Source: JAVEDQ01 sp963783105
Lineage (GTDB): Bacteria > Actinomycetota > Actinomycetes > Frankiales > Frankiaceae
Reading direction: 5' to 3'
NCBI GenBank assembly: GCA_963783105.1
Contig: CAWAMI010000003.1
Span: 806,001-870,000, forward strand
Length of the DNA stretch: 64,000 bases
Both the position numbers and the translations under genes were made by a program. The notes under the pieces were generated by a model that saw nothing but the letters and a program-made list of their open reading frames with translations, did not search any database and was not told the DNA's origin. Below, in pieces: positions 16,533-25,693 of this stretch (position 1 is the first letter of the stretch; each line of letters starts with the position of its first letter).

Positions 16533-19500
16533 TTGAGCACAGCTTCCCGACGCAACCAGGGCCATGCCGCCCTGGACACCCCGGCCTCGGAACTCCTGCT
16601 CCGCGCAGGTCGACACTTCCGCAAGGGTGAAGTGGGCGCCGACCTGCGCACGCTGCACCAGATCGGCGGCCGCGAGGCCGACTCGTTCTACCGGGACCGC
16701 TGGAGCCACGACAAGGTTGTCCGGTCGACCCACGGGGTCAACTGCACGGGCTCCTGCTCCTGGAAGGTCTACGTCAAGGACGGGATCATCACCTGGGAGG
16801 CGCAGCAGACCGACTACCCGTCGGTGGGGCCCGACCGTCCCGAGTACGAGCCACGCGGGTGCCCCCGGGGCGCCGCGTTCTCCTGGTACACCTACTCGCC
16901 GACCCGGATCCGCTACCCGTACGTCCGCGGGGTCCTCCTGCAGCTGTTCCGCGAGGCGAAGCAGCGTCACGACGGGGACCCGGTGCTCGCATGGGGCGAC
17001 ATCGTCGGGAACCCCGAGCTCGCCCGCCGGTACAAGCAGGCGCGGGGCAAGGGCGGGTTCGTCCGGGCGAGCTGGGACGAGGCGACCGAGATCGCCTCCG
17101 CCGCGCACGTGCACACCATCAAGACGTGGGGGCCGGACCGGATCGCCGGGTTCAGCCCCATCCCGGCGATGAGCATGGTCAGCCACGGCGCCGGCGCCCG
17201 CTTCTACACCCTGCTCGGCGCCCCGCTGCTGAGCTTCTACGACTGGTACGCCGACCTGCCGGTCGCCTCCCCCCAGGTGTTCGGCGACCAGACCGACGTG
17301 CCGGAGTCCGGGGACTGGTGGGACGCCTCCTACCTGATGCTGTGGGGCTCCAACGTGCCCGTCACCCGCACCCCGGACGCGCACTGGATGACCGAGGCCC
17401 GCTACCGCGGCCAGAAGGTCGTCGTCTGCTCCCCCGACTACTCGGACGCGACCAAGTTCGCCGACGAGTGGCTCGCGCCGGCGCCGGGGACCGACGGCGC
17501 GCTCGCGATGGCGATGGGCCACGTCGTCCTGCGCGAATTCTTCGTCGAGAAGCGCACCGAGGCCTTCGAGGACTACGTCAAGCGCTTCACCGACCTGCCG
17601 TTCCTCGTCACGCTCGAGGAGCGGGACGGCGCGCTGGTTCCGGGCCGGTTCCTGACCGCGGACGACCTCGGCGAGCCGGGCGGGGGCGGGAGCGCCGAGG
17701 AGCATGCGGAGTTCAAGACGGTGCTCGTGGACGCCCGCACCGGCGAGCCGGTCGTCCCGAACGGCTCCCTCGGCTTCCGCTTCGGGGCCGAGGGTGCGGG
17801 TCGGTGGAACCTCGACCTGGGCGACGCCGACCCGCTGCTCACGCTGTACGGAGCCGACGGGACGGCCGTCGAGGTGACGTTGCCCCGCTTCGACGGTCCG
17901 GACGGCGGGTCCGGCATGATGCGCCGTGGGGTACCGACCCGCGACCTCGCCGGACACCGGGTCACGACGGTGTTCGACCTCCTACTCGCCACGTACGGCG
18001 TCGGGCGCGACGGCCTACCCGGCGAGTGGCCCACCGGCTACGACGACCCCAGCACTCCGTGCACCCCTGCGTGGCAGGCGGAGCTGACCGGCGTGCCGGC
18101 GCACAAGGCGGAGCGCATCGGGCGCGAGTTCGCGCAGAACGCCCTGGACTCCGGCGGCCGCTCGATGATCATTATGGGCGCCGGGACGAACCACTACTTC
18201 CACTCCGACACCATCTACCGCGCATTCCTGATGCTGACGACCATCACCGGCTGTCAGGGCAAGAACGGTGGTGGCTGGGCGCACTACGTGGGGCAGGAGA
18301 AGGTCCGTCCGCTCACCGGCCACAGCCACCTCGCGATGAGCAACGACTGGCTGCGCCCGCCGCGGCAGATGATCGGCACCGCGTACTGGTACCTGGCCAC
18401 CGGGCAGTACCGCTACGACTCCTTCGGCGCCGACGCCTTCTCCTCCCCCACCGGCAGGCAGCGCTTCGCCGGCATGACGACGGCGGACGTGCTCGCGCAG
18501 TCCGCGCGGCTCGGCTTCATGCCGTCGTACCCGACGTTCAACTGGAACCCGCTGGCCCTCGGCGACGCGATCCAGCGCAGCGGAGCGGACCCGGGCGAGT
18601 TCGTCGCCGACGAGCTCGCGAGCGGGAGGCTCGGATTCGCGACCGAGGATCCGGACGCGCCGGAGAACTTCCCGCGGGTGCTGACCGTGTGGCGGGCGAA
18701 TCTGCTCGGGTCCTCGGGCAAGGGCAACGAGTACTTCCTGCGTCACCTGCTCGGCGCCGACGACGCCCTCCGCGCGGAGGAGGCGCCGGCGGGCGCCCGA
18801 CCCCGCGACGTGCGCTGGCGGGAGCAGGCACCGGAGGGCAAGCTCGACCTGCTGCTCGCCTTGGACTTCCGGATGACGAGCACCACGGTGTTCGCGGACG
18901 TCGTGCTCCCGGCCGCGACCTGGTACGAGAAGCACGACCTCAACACCACCGACATGCATCCGTACGTCAACGCCTTCACCCCGGCGATCAGCCCGCCCTG
19001 GCAGACCCGCACCGACTTCGACATCTTCTCCACGTTGGCGCGCGCCTTCAGCGAGCAGGCGCGGACGCATCTCGGCGTCCGCACCGACCTCGTCGCCTCG
19101 CCGCTCGCGCACGACACCCCGGACGAGCTGGCGCTGCCGCACGGCCGGATCCGCGACTGGCGGGCCGAGGGCACCCGCCCGCAGCCCGGGGTGAACTTCC
19201 CCAAGCTGACGCTCGTGCAGCGGAACTATCCGGCGGTCGCGGAGATGCTCGGCGCACTCGGTCCGCTCGCGGACCGGCTCGGCGCCGTGACCAAGGGCGT
19301 CCCCTTCGACCTGTCGGGGCCGGTCGAGTACCTCCGGCACAAGAACGGAACCGTGCGCGGGGGAGTTGCCGACGGCCGGCCTCGCTTGGACAGCGACACG
19401 TCCATGTGCGAGGCGATCCTCGCCCTGTCCGGGACGACCAACGGCGCGCTGGCCGTACAGGGCTTCGAGACGCTCGAGAGGCGCACCGGCACGCGGCTGG

Positions 19501-20255
19501 CCGACCTGGCCCGGGAGCACGAGGGCAAGCAGATCAGCTTCGCCGACACCCAAGCCCGGCCCACGCCGGTCATCACCTCGCCGGAGTGGTCCGGGTCGGA
19601 GCACGGCGGCCGACGCTACTCACCCTTCGTGATCAACGTCGAGCGCGGCAAGCCGTGGCACACCCTGACCGGACGGCAGCACTTCTTCGTCGAGCACGAC
19701 TGGCTCGACGAGCTCGGCGAGCAGCTTCCCGTGTACCGGCCGCCGCTGGACATGCAGGCGCTGTTCGGTGAGCCGCGGCTCGGCAGCACGGGCGAGCTGG
19801 GCATCACCGTCCGGTACCTCACCCCGCACAACAAGTGGTCCATCCACTCCGAGTACCAGGACAACCTGTTCATGCTGAGCCTGTCCCGCGGCGGCCCGCT
19901 GATCTGGATGAGCGACCGCGACGCGGCGAAGGTCGGCATCGCCGACAACGACTGGGTCGAGGCGGTCAACCGCAACGGTGTCGTCGTCGCCCGGGCGATC
20001 GTCAGCTCCCGGATGCCGGAGGGCACGGTCTACATGCACCACGCCCAGGACCGGCTGATCGACGTCCCGCTCGCCGAGACGAGCGGCAAGCGCGGCGGGA
20101 TCCACAACTCCGTCACCCGCCTGCTGATGAAGCCGACCCACCTCGCCGGCGGCTACGCCCAGATGAGCTACGCCTTCAACTACATCGGCCCGACCGGCAA
20201 CCAGCGCGACGAGGTCACGACCATCCGCCGTCGCTCGCAGGAGGTGCAGTACTGA
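16533..20255 (+). CDS. narG: Respiratory nitrate reductase alpha subunit
   Basis: NarG is the molybdenum subunit that reduces nitrate to nitrite on the cytoplasmic face of the membrane during anaerobic respiration. The 1240-residue length matches the family (E. coli 1247). His67, Cys71, Cys75 and Cys110 (THGVNCTGSCSW, EPRGCPRG) form the FS0 cluster site. LLSFYDWYADLP and DQTDVPESGDWWDASY contain the expected Mo-ligating Asp. GCQGKNGGGWAHYVGQEKVRP, ATWYEKHDLNTTDMHP and VYMHHAQDR near the C-terminus are typical. No Tat motif is needed because the enzyme faces inward. The best start is TTG at 16533, preceded by GGAGA. An ATG at 16525 is out of frame. It leads the narGHJI operon. Confidence 0.96.
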   Translation: MSTASRRNQGHAALDTPASELLLRAGRHFRKGEVGADLRTLHQIGGREADSFYRDRWSHDKVVRSTHGVNCTGSCSWKVYVKDGIITWEAQQTDYPSVGPDRPEYEPRGCPRGAAFSWYTYSPTRIRYPYVRGVLLQLFREAKQRHDGDPVLAWGDIVGNPELARRYKQARGKGGFVRASWDEATEIASAAHVHTIKTWGPDRIAGFSPIPAMSMVSHGAGARFYTLLGAPLLSFYDWYADLPVASPQVFGDQTDVPESGDWWDASYLMLWGSNVPVTRTPDAHWMTEARYRGQKVVVCSPDYSDATKFADEWLAPAPGTDGALAMAMGHVVLREFFVEKRTEAFEDYVKRFTDLPFLVTLEERDGALVPGRFLTADDLGEPGGGGSAEEHAEFKTVLVDARTGEPVVPNGSLGFRFGAEGAGRWNLDLGDADPLLTLYGADGTAVEVTLPRFDGPDGGSGMMRRGVPTRDLAGHRVTTVFDLLLATYGVGRDGLPGEWPTGYDDPSTPCTPAWQAELTGVPAHKAERIGREFAQNALDSGGRSMIIMGAGTNHYFHSDTIYRAFLMLTTITGCQGKNGGGWAHYVGQEKVRPLTGHSHLAMSNDWLRPPRQMIGTAYWYLATGQYRYDSFGADAFSSPTGRQRFAGMTTADVLAQSARLGFMPSYPTFNWNPLALGDAIQRSGADPGEFVADELASGRLGFATEDPDAPENFPRVLTVWRANLLGSSGKGNEYFLRHLLGADDALRAEEAPAGARPRDVRWREQAPEGKLDLLLALDFRMTSTTVFADVVLPAATWYEKHDLNTTDMHPYVNAFTPAISPPWQTRTDFDIFSTLARAFSEQARTHLGVRTDLVASPLAHDTPDELALPHGRIRDWRAEGTRPQPGVNFPKLTLVQRNYPAVAEMLGALGPLADRLGAVTKGVPFDLSGPVEYLRHKNGTVRGGVADGRPRLDSDTSMCEAILALSGTTNGALAVQGFETLERRTGTRLADLAREHEGKQISFADTQARPTPVITSPEWSGSEHGGRRYSPFVINVERGKPWHTLTGRQHFFVEHDWLDELGEQLPVYRPPLDMQALFGEPRLGSTGELGITVRYLTPHNKWSIHSEYQDNLFMLSLSRGGPLIWMSDRDAAKVGIADNDWVEAVNRNGVVVARAIVSSRMPEGTVYMHHAQDRLIDVPLAETSGKRGGIHNSVTRLLMKPTHLAGGYAQMSYAFNYIGPTGNQRDEVTTIRRRSQEVQY

Positions 20256-20283
20256 TGATGACCCTCTCGGCCGGAGGCCGTCG

Positions 20284-22023
20284 ATGAGGCCCATGGCGCA
20301 GATGGCGATGGTCATGAACCTCGACAAGTGCATCGGCTGTCACACCTGCTCGGTCACCTGCAAGCAGGCGTGGACGAACCGCTCCGGCGTCGAGTACGTG
20401 TGGTTCAACAACGTCGAGACCCGACCGGGCCAGGGCTACCCGCGCACCTATCAGGACCAGGAGCGCTGGCAGGGCGGCTGGACGCTGAACAAGCGCGGGC
20501 GGCTGTCGCTGCGCGCCGGCGGACGCGTGAAGAAGCTGTTCCAGCTGTTCAGCAATCCGCTGATGCCGAGCATCGAGGACTACTACGAGCCCTGGACCTA
20601 CGACTACGAAACGCTGACCAACGCGCCGGCCCAGGAGCACACGCCGGTCGCGCGACCGAAGTCGCTGCTCACCGGCAAGGACATGAAGATCAGGTGGTCG
20701 GCCAACTGGGACGACAACCTCGGCGGCAGCCCGCAGCTCACCGCAGCCGACCCCGTGCTGCGGAGCATCGGGGACAAGGTCCGGCTCGAGTTCGAGCAGA
20801 CGTTCATGTTCTATCTGCCCCGCATCTGCGAGCACTGCCTGAACCCGAGCTGCGCCGCGAGCTGCCCGTCGGGCGCCATCTACAAGCGGGCCGAGGACGG
20901 CATCGTGCTGGTCGACCAGGACCGGTGCCGCGGCTGGCGGATGTGCGTCACCGGCTGCCCGTACAAGAAGGTGTACTTCAACCACCGCACCGGCAAGGCG
21001 GAGAAGTGCACGTTCTGCTTCCCGCGCGTCGAGGTCGGCATCCCGACCGTCTGCTCCGAGACGTGCGTCGGCCGGTTGCGCTACATCGGCGTCGTCCTCT
21101 ACGACGCCGACCGGGTGCTGGACGCGGCGTCGGTCGAGAACGAGCAGGACCTCTACGCCGCGCAGCGCTCGCTGCTGCTCGACCCGGACGATCCCGAGGT
21201 GCAGGCCGCCGCCGAGCAGGCGGGCATCCCCCGCGACTGGGTGCAGGCCGCGCAGCGCAGCCCGATCTGGGCGCTCATCAACCGGTTCGAGGTCGCGCTC
21301 CCGCTGCACCCCGAGTACCGCACGATGCCGATGGTCTGGTACATCCCGCCGCTGTCGCCGGTCGTGGACCGGCTCACCGAGAGCGGGCACGACGGCGAGG
21401 ACGCCCGGAGCCTGTTCGGCGCGATCGATGCCCTCCGCATCCCGATCGAGTACCTCGCCGAGCTGTTCACCGCCGGCGACCCGCGGCCGGTCCGGGACGT
21501 GCTCGCCCGGTTGGCCGCCATGCGGTCGTTCATGCGCGACGTCAACCTCGGCCGGGAGCCCGACGTGGGAATCGCGGAGTCGGTCGGCATGACGCCCGAG
21601 GACATCGAGGACATGCACCGGCTGCTCGCCGTCGCCAAGTACGAGGAGCGCTACGTCATCCCCACCGCGCACGCCGAGGCCGGCGACCCGCAGCAGCTCG
21701 CGCACCAGCTCGAGGAAAGTGCGACCGAGTGCTCCCTCGACTACGACGGCGGTCCCGGCATGGGCGGCTGGGGCCCGTTCGGGGAGAGCAGCGGCGGCGT
21801 GACGCCGATCGCCGTCGAGAACTTCCACATGCTGAAACAGCGGCAGACCGGCGATCGCCCGGTCGACCCCGGCGACGCCCCGCGCCGGGTCAATCTGCTG
21901 AACTGGGACGGCAAGGGCGAGGGCAGCGACCTGATGCCGCCCCGGCCGGGCGGGCATCGGGGGTCGCCGGACGTCGCCGGCACCGGTGACGACGGCCCGG
22001 GACGCGTGGAGCCCCGGCCATGA
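20284..22023 (+). CDS. narH: Respiratory nitrate reductase beta subunit
   Basis: NarH carries electrons from the NarI hemes to NarG through four Fe-S clusters. The 579-residue protein has the four cysteine groups: CIGCHTCSVTCKQAW near the N-terminus, CEHCLNPSCAASCPSGAIYK, CRGWRMCVTGCPYKKVYFN (Trp in place of one Cys, as required for the 3Fe-4S cluster) and CTFCFPRVEVGIPTVCSETC. The C-terminal tail past about residue 500 is longer and more Gly/Pro-rich than in E. coli NarH (about 512 residues). The ATG at 20284 has GGAGG about 7 nt upstream; MAQMAMVMNLDK at 20293 is a possible alternative. The stop overlaps narJ by 4 bp. Confidence 0.97.
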   Translation: MRPMAQMAMVMNLDKCIGCHTCSVTCKQAWTNRSGVEYVWFNNVETRPGQGYPRTYQDQERWQGGWTLNKRGRLSLRAGGRVKKLFQLFSNPLMPSIEDYYEPWTYDYETLTNAPAQEHTPVARPKSLLTGKDMKIRWSANWDDNLGGSPQLTAADPVLRSIGDKVRLEFEQTFMFYLPRICEHCLNPSCAASCPSGAIYKRAEDGIVLVDQDRCRGWRMCVTGCPYKKVYFNHRTGKAEKCTFCFPRVEVGIPTVCSETCVGRLRYIGVVLYDADRVLDAASVENEQDLYAAQRSLLLDPDDPEVQAAAEQAGIPRDWVQAAQRSPIWALINRFEVALPLHPEYRTMPMVWYIPPLSPVVDRLTESGHDGEDARSLFGAIDALRIPIEYLAELFTAGDPRPVRDVLARLAAMRSFMRDVNLGREPDVGIAESVGMTPEDIEDMHRLLAVAKYEERYVIPTAHAEAGDPQQLAHQLEESATECSLDYDGGPGMGGWGPFGESSGGVTPIAVENFHMLKQRQTGDRPVDPGDAPRRVNLLNWDGKGEGSDLMPPRPGGHRGSPDVAGTGDDGPGRVEPRP

Positions 22024-22676
22024 TGCGGCGCACAGGCGTCCGGCGCGCCGCGCCCGACCCGGCCGTCGAGGGAGCGGCCCTGCGGGCCGCGTCGCTGCTG
22101 CTCTCCTATCCCGATGACGAGCTGCTCGCCTCCCTCGACCTGCTCGACCGGCTGGCGGCGTCCCTGCCCGAGCGGCTCGCGGTTCCGCTCGGACACAGCG
22201 TCGCCCACCTGCGCTCCACGGATCTGTCGACGCTGCAGGAGCACTACACCGACACCTTCGACCTGCGCCGGCGCTGCTGCCTGTACCTGACGTACTTCAC
22301 CCACGGCGATACCCGTCAGCGTGGGATGGCGCTGCTGCGCTTCAGCCACGCCTTTCGCGGCGCGGGCGTGGAGTTCCTGGGCTCCGAGCTGCCCGATCAC
22401 CTCGCCGTGGTCTGCGAGTTCGCCGCCACCGCCGACCTCGCGCTCGGCGTCCGGCTGCTGCACGAGAACCGCGCGGGGCTCGAGCTGGTCCGAGTGGCCG
22501 TCGCCGACGTCGGGTCGCCCTACGTCTCCGCCCTCGACCTCGTGTGCGAGGTGCTCGGCCCCGCCACGCAGCGCGACGTCGAGAAGGCCCTCGACCTCGC
22601 GCGAAGCGGTCCTCCGGAAGAGGAGGTCGGGCTCGAACCGTTCGGACCCCCCGAGCTGATGGGAGGACGCCGATGA
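22020..22676 (+). CDS. narJ: Nitrate reductase molybdenum cofactor assembly chaperone
   Basis: NarJ is the private chaperone that keeps apo-NarGH soluble while the Mo cofactor and FS0 cluster are inserted. It is not part of the finished enzyme. The 218-residue helical protein has AASLLLSYPDDELLASLD near the N-terminus, the family segment LQEHYTDTFDLRRRCCLYLT with YFTHGDTRQRG, and a less conserved acidic C-terminus. Both ends overlap neighbours by 4 bp: ATGA with narH and ATGA with narI. This coupling fits balanced production of enzyme and chaperone. Slightly shorter than the E. coli protein (236). Confidence 0.94.
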   Translation: MMRRTGVRRAAPDPAVEGAALRAASLLLSYPDDELLASLDLLDRLAASLPERLAVPLGHSVAHLRSTDLSTLQEHYTDTFDLRRRCCLYLTYFTHGDTRQRGMALLRFSHAFRGAGVEFLGSELPDHLAVVCEFAATADLALGVRLLHENRAGLELVRVAVADVGSPYVSALDLVCEVLGPATQRDVEKALDLARSGPPEEEVGLEPFGPPELMGGRR

Positions 22677-23416
22677 CCGGCACCGAGCTCGTCCTGTGGG
22701 TGATCGTCCCGTATGTCTGCATCGCCGTGTTCATCGGCGGCCACGTCTGGCGCTACCGGTACGACAAGTTCGGTTGGACCACCCGCTCGAGCCAGCTCTA
22801 CGAACGCCGCCTGCTGCGCTGGGCGAGCCCGCTGTTCCACTTCGGGATCCTGGCCGCGCTCGGCGGTCACGTCCTCGGCCTGCTGGTGCCGGAGTCCTGG
22901 ACCGATGCCGCGGGCGTAAGCGAGACCGCTTACCACGCCGTCTCGCTCACCCTGGGCACGGTGGCGGGCGTGGGGACCGTGCTCGGGATGGCGCTGTTGA
23001 TCTACCGCCGTCGGACGGTCGGCCCGGTCTTCTCCGCCACCACCCGGAACGACAAGTTCATGTACGTGTTCCTCGCGACCACGATCGTGCTCGGCCTGCT
23101 CACCACGGTGCTGACGAACCTGACCGGCCATCCGCACAACTACCGGGAGACCGTCGCCCCGTACTTCCGCTCGATCTTCTCCTTCCAGCCGAAGCCCGAG
23201 CTGATGAGCGAGGCACCACTGGGCTTCCAGCTGCACGTGATGAGCGCGTGGCTGCTGTTCGCGATCTGGCCGTTCACCCGGCTGGTGCACGTGTTCAGCG
23301 CGCCGCTCGGCTACCTCACCCGCCCCTACATCGTCTACCGGTCGCGGCAGTACACCGCGGGCACCCGTCCCGCCCGACGGGGCTGGGAGCCGGTGGGCAG
23401 CAGCCGGTCCCGCTGA
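22673..23416 (+). CDS. narI: Respiratory nitrate reductase gamma subunit (cytochrome b)
   Basis: NarI oxidises quinol at the outer face of the membrane and passes electrons through two b hemes to NarH. The 247-residue protein has five hydrophobic segments. Counting from the ATG at 22673, histidines at 56, 66, 188 and 206 (LFHFGILAALGGHV, GFQLHVMSAW, FTRLVHVF) match the heme ligands of E. coli NarI (56, 66, 187, 205) almost exactly. GGGAGGA at 22661 is the ribosome binding site and the start overlaps narJ (ATGA). It ends the operon. A convergent cupin gene begins 28 bp further on, with no clear terminator hairpin between. Confidence 0.96.
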   Translation: MTGTELVLWVIVPYVCIAVFIGGHVWRYRYDKFGWTTRSSQLYERRLLRWASPLFHFGILAALGGHVLGLLVPESWTDAAGVSETAYHAVSLTLGTVAGVGTVLGMALLIYRRRTVGPVFSATTRNDKFMYVFLATTIVLGLLTTVLTNLTGHPHNYRETVAPYFRSIFSFQPKPELMSEAPLGFQLHVMSAWLLFAIWPFTRLVHVFSAPLGYLTRPYIVYRSRQYTAGTRPARRGWEPVGSSRSR

Positions 23417-23444
23417 CCCGGTCGCCGCGCCGAGCTCCGTACGC

Positions 23445-23774
23445 CTACGCCTTGACGACCGTCAGCAGGACCGCGGAGTCCTCGATCGCCTCGAGGCTGT
23501 GCCGCTCCTGCGGGATCACCAGGAGGTCCCCCGCGGAGCCTTCCCAGTTGGTCCGGGAGTCGACGAGCCGGACGCGGCCGTTCAGCACGTGCAACGTGGC
23601 CTCGCCGGGCGCCTCGTGCTCGGCGAGGGACGACCCCGCCGTGAGCGCGATGACGGTCTGGCGCAGCAGGTGCTCGTGGCCGCCGTAGACGGTCTGCGCG
23701 GCACGGCCACTCCCGGAGCCCGCGGCCGCACGCGTCTGCTGACGTGCGACGGCGACGAGGCTGAGCTTCTCCAT
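23445..23774 (-). CDS. Small cupin-domain protein
   Basis: A 109-residue single-domain cupin. The second half follows the cupin pattern: GSSLAEHEAPGEATLHVLNG matches motif 1 (with His and Glu) and GDLLVIPQERHSLEAIEDSA matches motif 2 with its His. Small cupins of this kind act as metal-bound sensors or enzymes, and none can be chosen here. The ATG at 23774 is preceded by GGAAGGACAACGCC, a usable ribosome binding site. It lies 66 bp downstream of the hemerythrin gene and is probably the last gene of the narK-hemerythrin-cupin unit. Its place by the nitrate genes suggests a role in redox or nitrogen-oxide stress. Confidence 0.8.
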   Translation of the reverse strand: MEKLSLVAVARQQTRAAAGSGSGRAAQTVYGGHEHLLRQTVIALTAGSSLAEHEAPGEATLHVLNGRVRLVDSRTNWEGSAGDLLVIPQERHSLEAIEDSAVLLTVVKA

Positions 23775-23840
23775 GGCGTTGTCCTTCCTGGTCGGACGGC
23801 GTGAGGTCGAGCGGTGATGGGGCCGAACAGCGGTCGCGGC

Positions 23841-24320
23841 TCAGGAGTTGAGGGGCAGGTCGGCGAGGGCCGAGCCGACCCGCGCACGCACCCGGTCGAC
23901 CTCCTCCCAGTCCTCCGGGGTGAGCGTGCTCAGGGCCGCCGGGAAGACGCCGTCCTGCTCCTTGCTGATGTGAGCGCGGAGCACGTCGAGAGCCCGGAGC
24001 AACCCGTCCGGCCAGAACTCGCTGCGGACGCCGAGTTGCGCGATCGAGGCGAGCACGCCCGAGACGAGTTCGTGCTCGGCGACGAGCACGGCCACGTGGT
24101 CGGGGAACTCCCGCGCCAGGGCGGGCAAGAGGGCCTCCTCCTCAACGACGGTGTGCGGGGCGAGGAGGTGGCTCAGCCGGACGCAGACGTCGGCCGCGCC
24201 GCGGGCGTCATCCGCCGACACGCGTCCGCGGATCTCGCGCAGGAGGTCGAGGACCGCGTCGTGCTCGATCGTCAGCTCCTCGATCTCAGGCAGGGATAGA
24301 CACCCGCAGTGCTCGCACAT
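23841..24320 (-). CDS. Hemerythrin-like (HHE) protein with N-terminal CEHCGC
   Basis: This is a 159-residue helical protein of the HHE cation-binding family, which binds di-iron and reacts with O2, NO or other oxidants. The iron-site histidines are spread as expected: TIEHDAVLDLLREI, HLLAPHTVVEEEALLPAL, DHVAVLVAEHELVSGVL and VLRAHISKEQDGVFPAAL. The N-terminus MCEHCGCLSLPEIEEL has three cysteines that could bind metal or respond to redox state. The start at 24320 has AAGGAGG just upstream and is better than the longer in-frame ATG at 24335. It begins 33 bp after the narK stop, so it is very likely co-transcribed. NO handling during nitrate respiration is a reasonable but unproven role. Confidence 0.87.
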   Translation of the reverse strand: MCEHCGCLSLPEIEELTIEHDAVLDLLREIRGRVSADDARGAADVCVRLSHLLAPHTVVEEEALLPALAREFPDHVAVLVAEHELVSGVLASIAQLGVRSEFWPDGLLRALDVLRAHISKEQDGVFPAALSTLTPEDWEEVDRVRARVGSALADLPLNS

Positions 24321-24353
24321 GACCCCTCCTTCCACCCGACCCGCATCCCACGG

Positions 24354-25592
24354 TCAGGAGGCGGCCCCGACCGCCTGGCGCGGGCGGACGGCGGTGGCGA
24401 TGAACACCACGCACCCGACCGCGACGACAGCGAGCAGGACCAGTCCGAGGCCGTAGCCGCCCCGGGCCCCGTAAATGCTGCCCATGAGCAGCGGAGGAAC
24501 GAAGCCTCCGAGGCCACCGGCGGCACCGACCACGCCGGTGACGGACCCGACCTTGCTCGCCGGCGCGAGCTGAGCGACCAGGGCGAACACGCCACCCGAG
24601 GCGGCTCCGAGCGCGGCGGCCATGCTGAGGAACGCGATCGTGCCGAGCGGCGCGAGGTCGGGGGTTGCCGACTGCAAGACTGCGGTGGCGGTCACGACCG
24701 CGAAGGCGACGCCCAGCACGTGGGTCGGGCCCAGGCGGTCCGAGAGCCAGCCCCCGACCGGGCGGAAGATCACCGCGAGCAGGACGAAGCCGGCCATCCG
24801 GTTGGCCGCGTCGTCCGCCGCGAGGGTGTAGGCCGTCTTCAGGTAGGTCGGGAGGTAGACGCTGAACGCGACGTAGCCCCCGAAGCCGATGGCGTACAGG
24901 GCGGACGCCTTCCACGTGATGGGCAGCCGCAGCGTGGCGCCCAGGCGGCGAACCAGAGACTCGGTCGGCGCGACGCGACCGGGAGCATCCCGGAGCACGA
25001 CGGCCGCGAGCACCCCGTAGACGGCGAGCACCCCGGCCGTGAGCAGGAAGGGTGTGGCCACGCCGTGCGCCTTCACCAGCTTGACCGTGGTGAGCGCGCT
25101 GATGGCCGTTCCGCCCATGCCGGCCCCGAAGATGCCGATGGCGAACCCCCGGCGGTGCGGTGGGAACCAGGCGCTGACGAACGGCACGCCGACCGCGAAG
25201 GAACTCCCGGCGATCCCCAGGAAGAACCCGCCGATCAGCAGCGCGGCCAGGGACTCATGGCCCAGAAACCCGAGGAAGAGCACCGGGACGATCGTGGCGA
25301 ACGAAATCGCGGGGAACATGACCCGACCGCCGAACCGATCGGTGAGCGCCCCCACCGGAATCCGTCCCAGCGAGCCGACGACCACCGGCACGGCCACGAG
25401 CAGGGCCTGCTGGAACGAGGTCAGCGAGAGGCTCTCCTTGAACCGCGGCCCCAAGGGGCTCAGCAGGGCCCAGGCCCAGAAGTTCACCGCGAAGCCGACA
25501 GTCGCCACGGCCAGCATCAGCTGAGGGCTCCGGCGAGCGCCGGCCCGCGGTTCGGCGTCCGGGACGGCAGCCGTCGCTCCAGTGGTCGACAT
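24354..25592 (-). CDS. narK: Nitrate/nitrite transporter of the major facilitator superfamily
   Basis: NarK moves nitrate in and nitrite out. The 412-residue protein has about 12 hydrophobic segments. MFS loop 2-3 is present as LGRIPVGALTDRFGGR, and the family nitrate-signature glycines appear in GIFGAGMGGTAISALT and VVGAAGGLGGFVPPLLMG. VNFWAWALLSPLGPRFKE and FSVYLPTYLKTAY are typical of actinobacterial NarK. The gene is on the opposite strand from narGHJI and starts at 25592. It heads a narK-hemerythrin-cupin unit, with a DosR-like box about 90 bp upstream. Confidence 0.95.
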   Translation of the reverse strand: MSTTGATAAVPDAEPRAGARRSPQLMLAVATVGFAVNFWAWALLSPLGPRFKESLSLTSFQQALLVAVPVVVGSLGRIPVGALTDRFGGRVMFPAISFATIVPVLFLGFLGHESLAALLIGGFFLGIAGSSFAVGVPFVSAWFPPHRRGFAIGIFGAGMGGTAISALTTVKLVKAHGVATPFLLTAGVLAVYGVLAAVVLRDAPGRVAPTESLVRRLGATLRLPITWKASALYAIGFGGYVAFSVYLPTYLKTAYTLAADDAANRMAGFVLLAVIFRPVGGWLSDRLGPTHVLGVAFAVVTATAVLQSATPDLAPLGTIAFLSMAAALGAASGGVFALVAQLAPASKVGSVTGVVGAAGGLGGFVPPLLMGSIYGARGGYGLGLVLLAVVAVGCVVFIATAVRPRQAVGAAS

Positions 25593-25673
25593 GCTGGCCT
25601 CCGAGAAGCGTTATGGCGTTGCGCCCGTGCAATAGCTGCACGTGCAAGCATCGGCCCGAACGCGCTCCGGAAC

Positions 25674-25693
25674 GTAGGGACCTATGTCCCGAA
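25674..25693. promoter_or_regulatory. DosR/DevR-like hypoxia box upstream of narK
   Basis: GTAGGGACCTATGTCCCGAA contains perfect 5-bp arms GGGAC (25677-25681) and GTCCC (25686-25690) separated by CTAT. The mycobacterial DosR consensus is TTSGGGACTWWAGTCCCSAA, so both arms, the 4-bp spacer length and the right flank SAA agree. The box is centred about 91 bp upstream of the narK ATG in the 25593-25736 gap. In M. tuberculosis narK2 is a DosR target. Control by a DosR homologue is inferred; no such regulator lies in the window. Confidence 0.65.

Noticed and set aside
16297..16536. A 79-codon plus-strand ORF just upstream of narG
   Set aside because: It has no ribosome binding site or recognisable motif and its end overlaps the narG start region in another frame. 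The stretch is better read as promoter region.
22915..22932. Hairpin GTAAGCGAGACCGCTTAC inside narI as a regulatory element
   Set aside because: It lies inside the coding part of narI and codes for ordinary family sequence. One short stem in GC-rich DNA is expected by chance.
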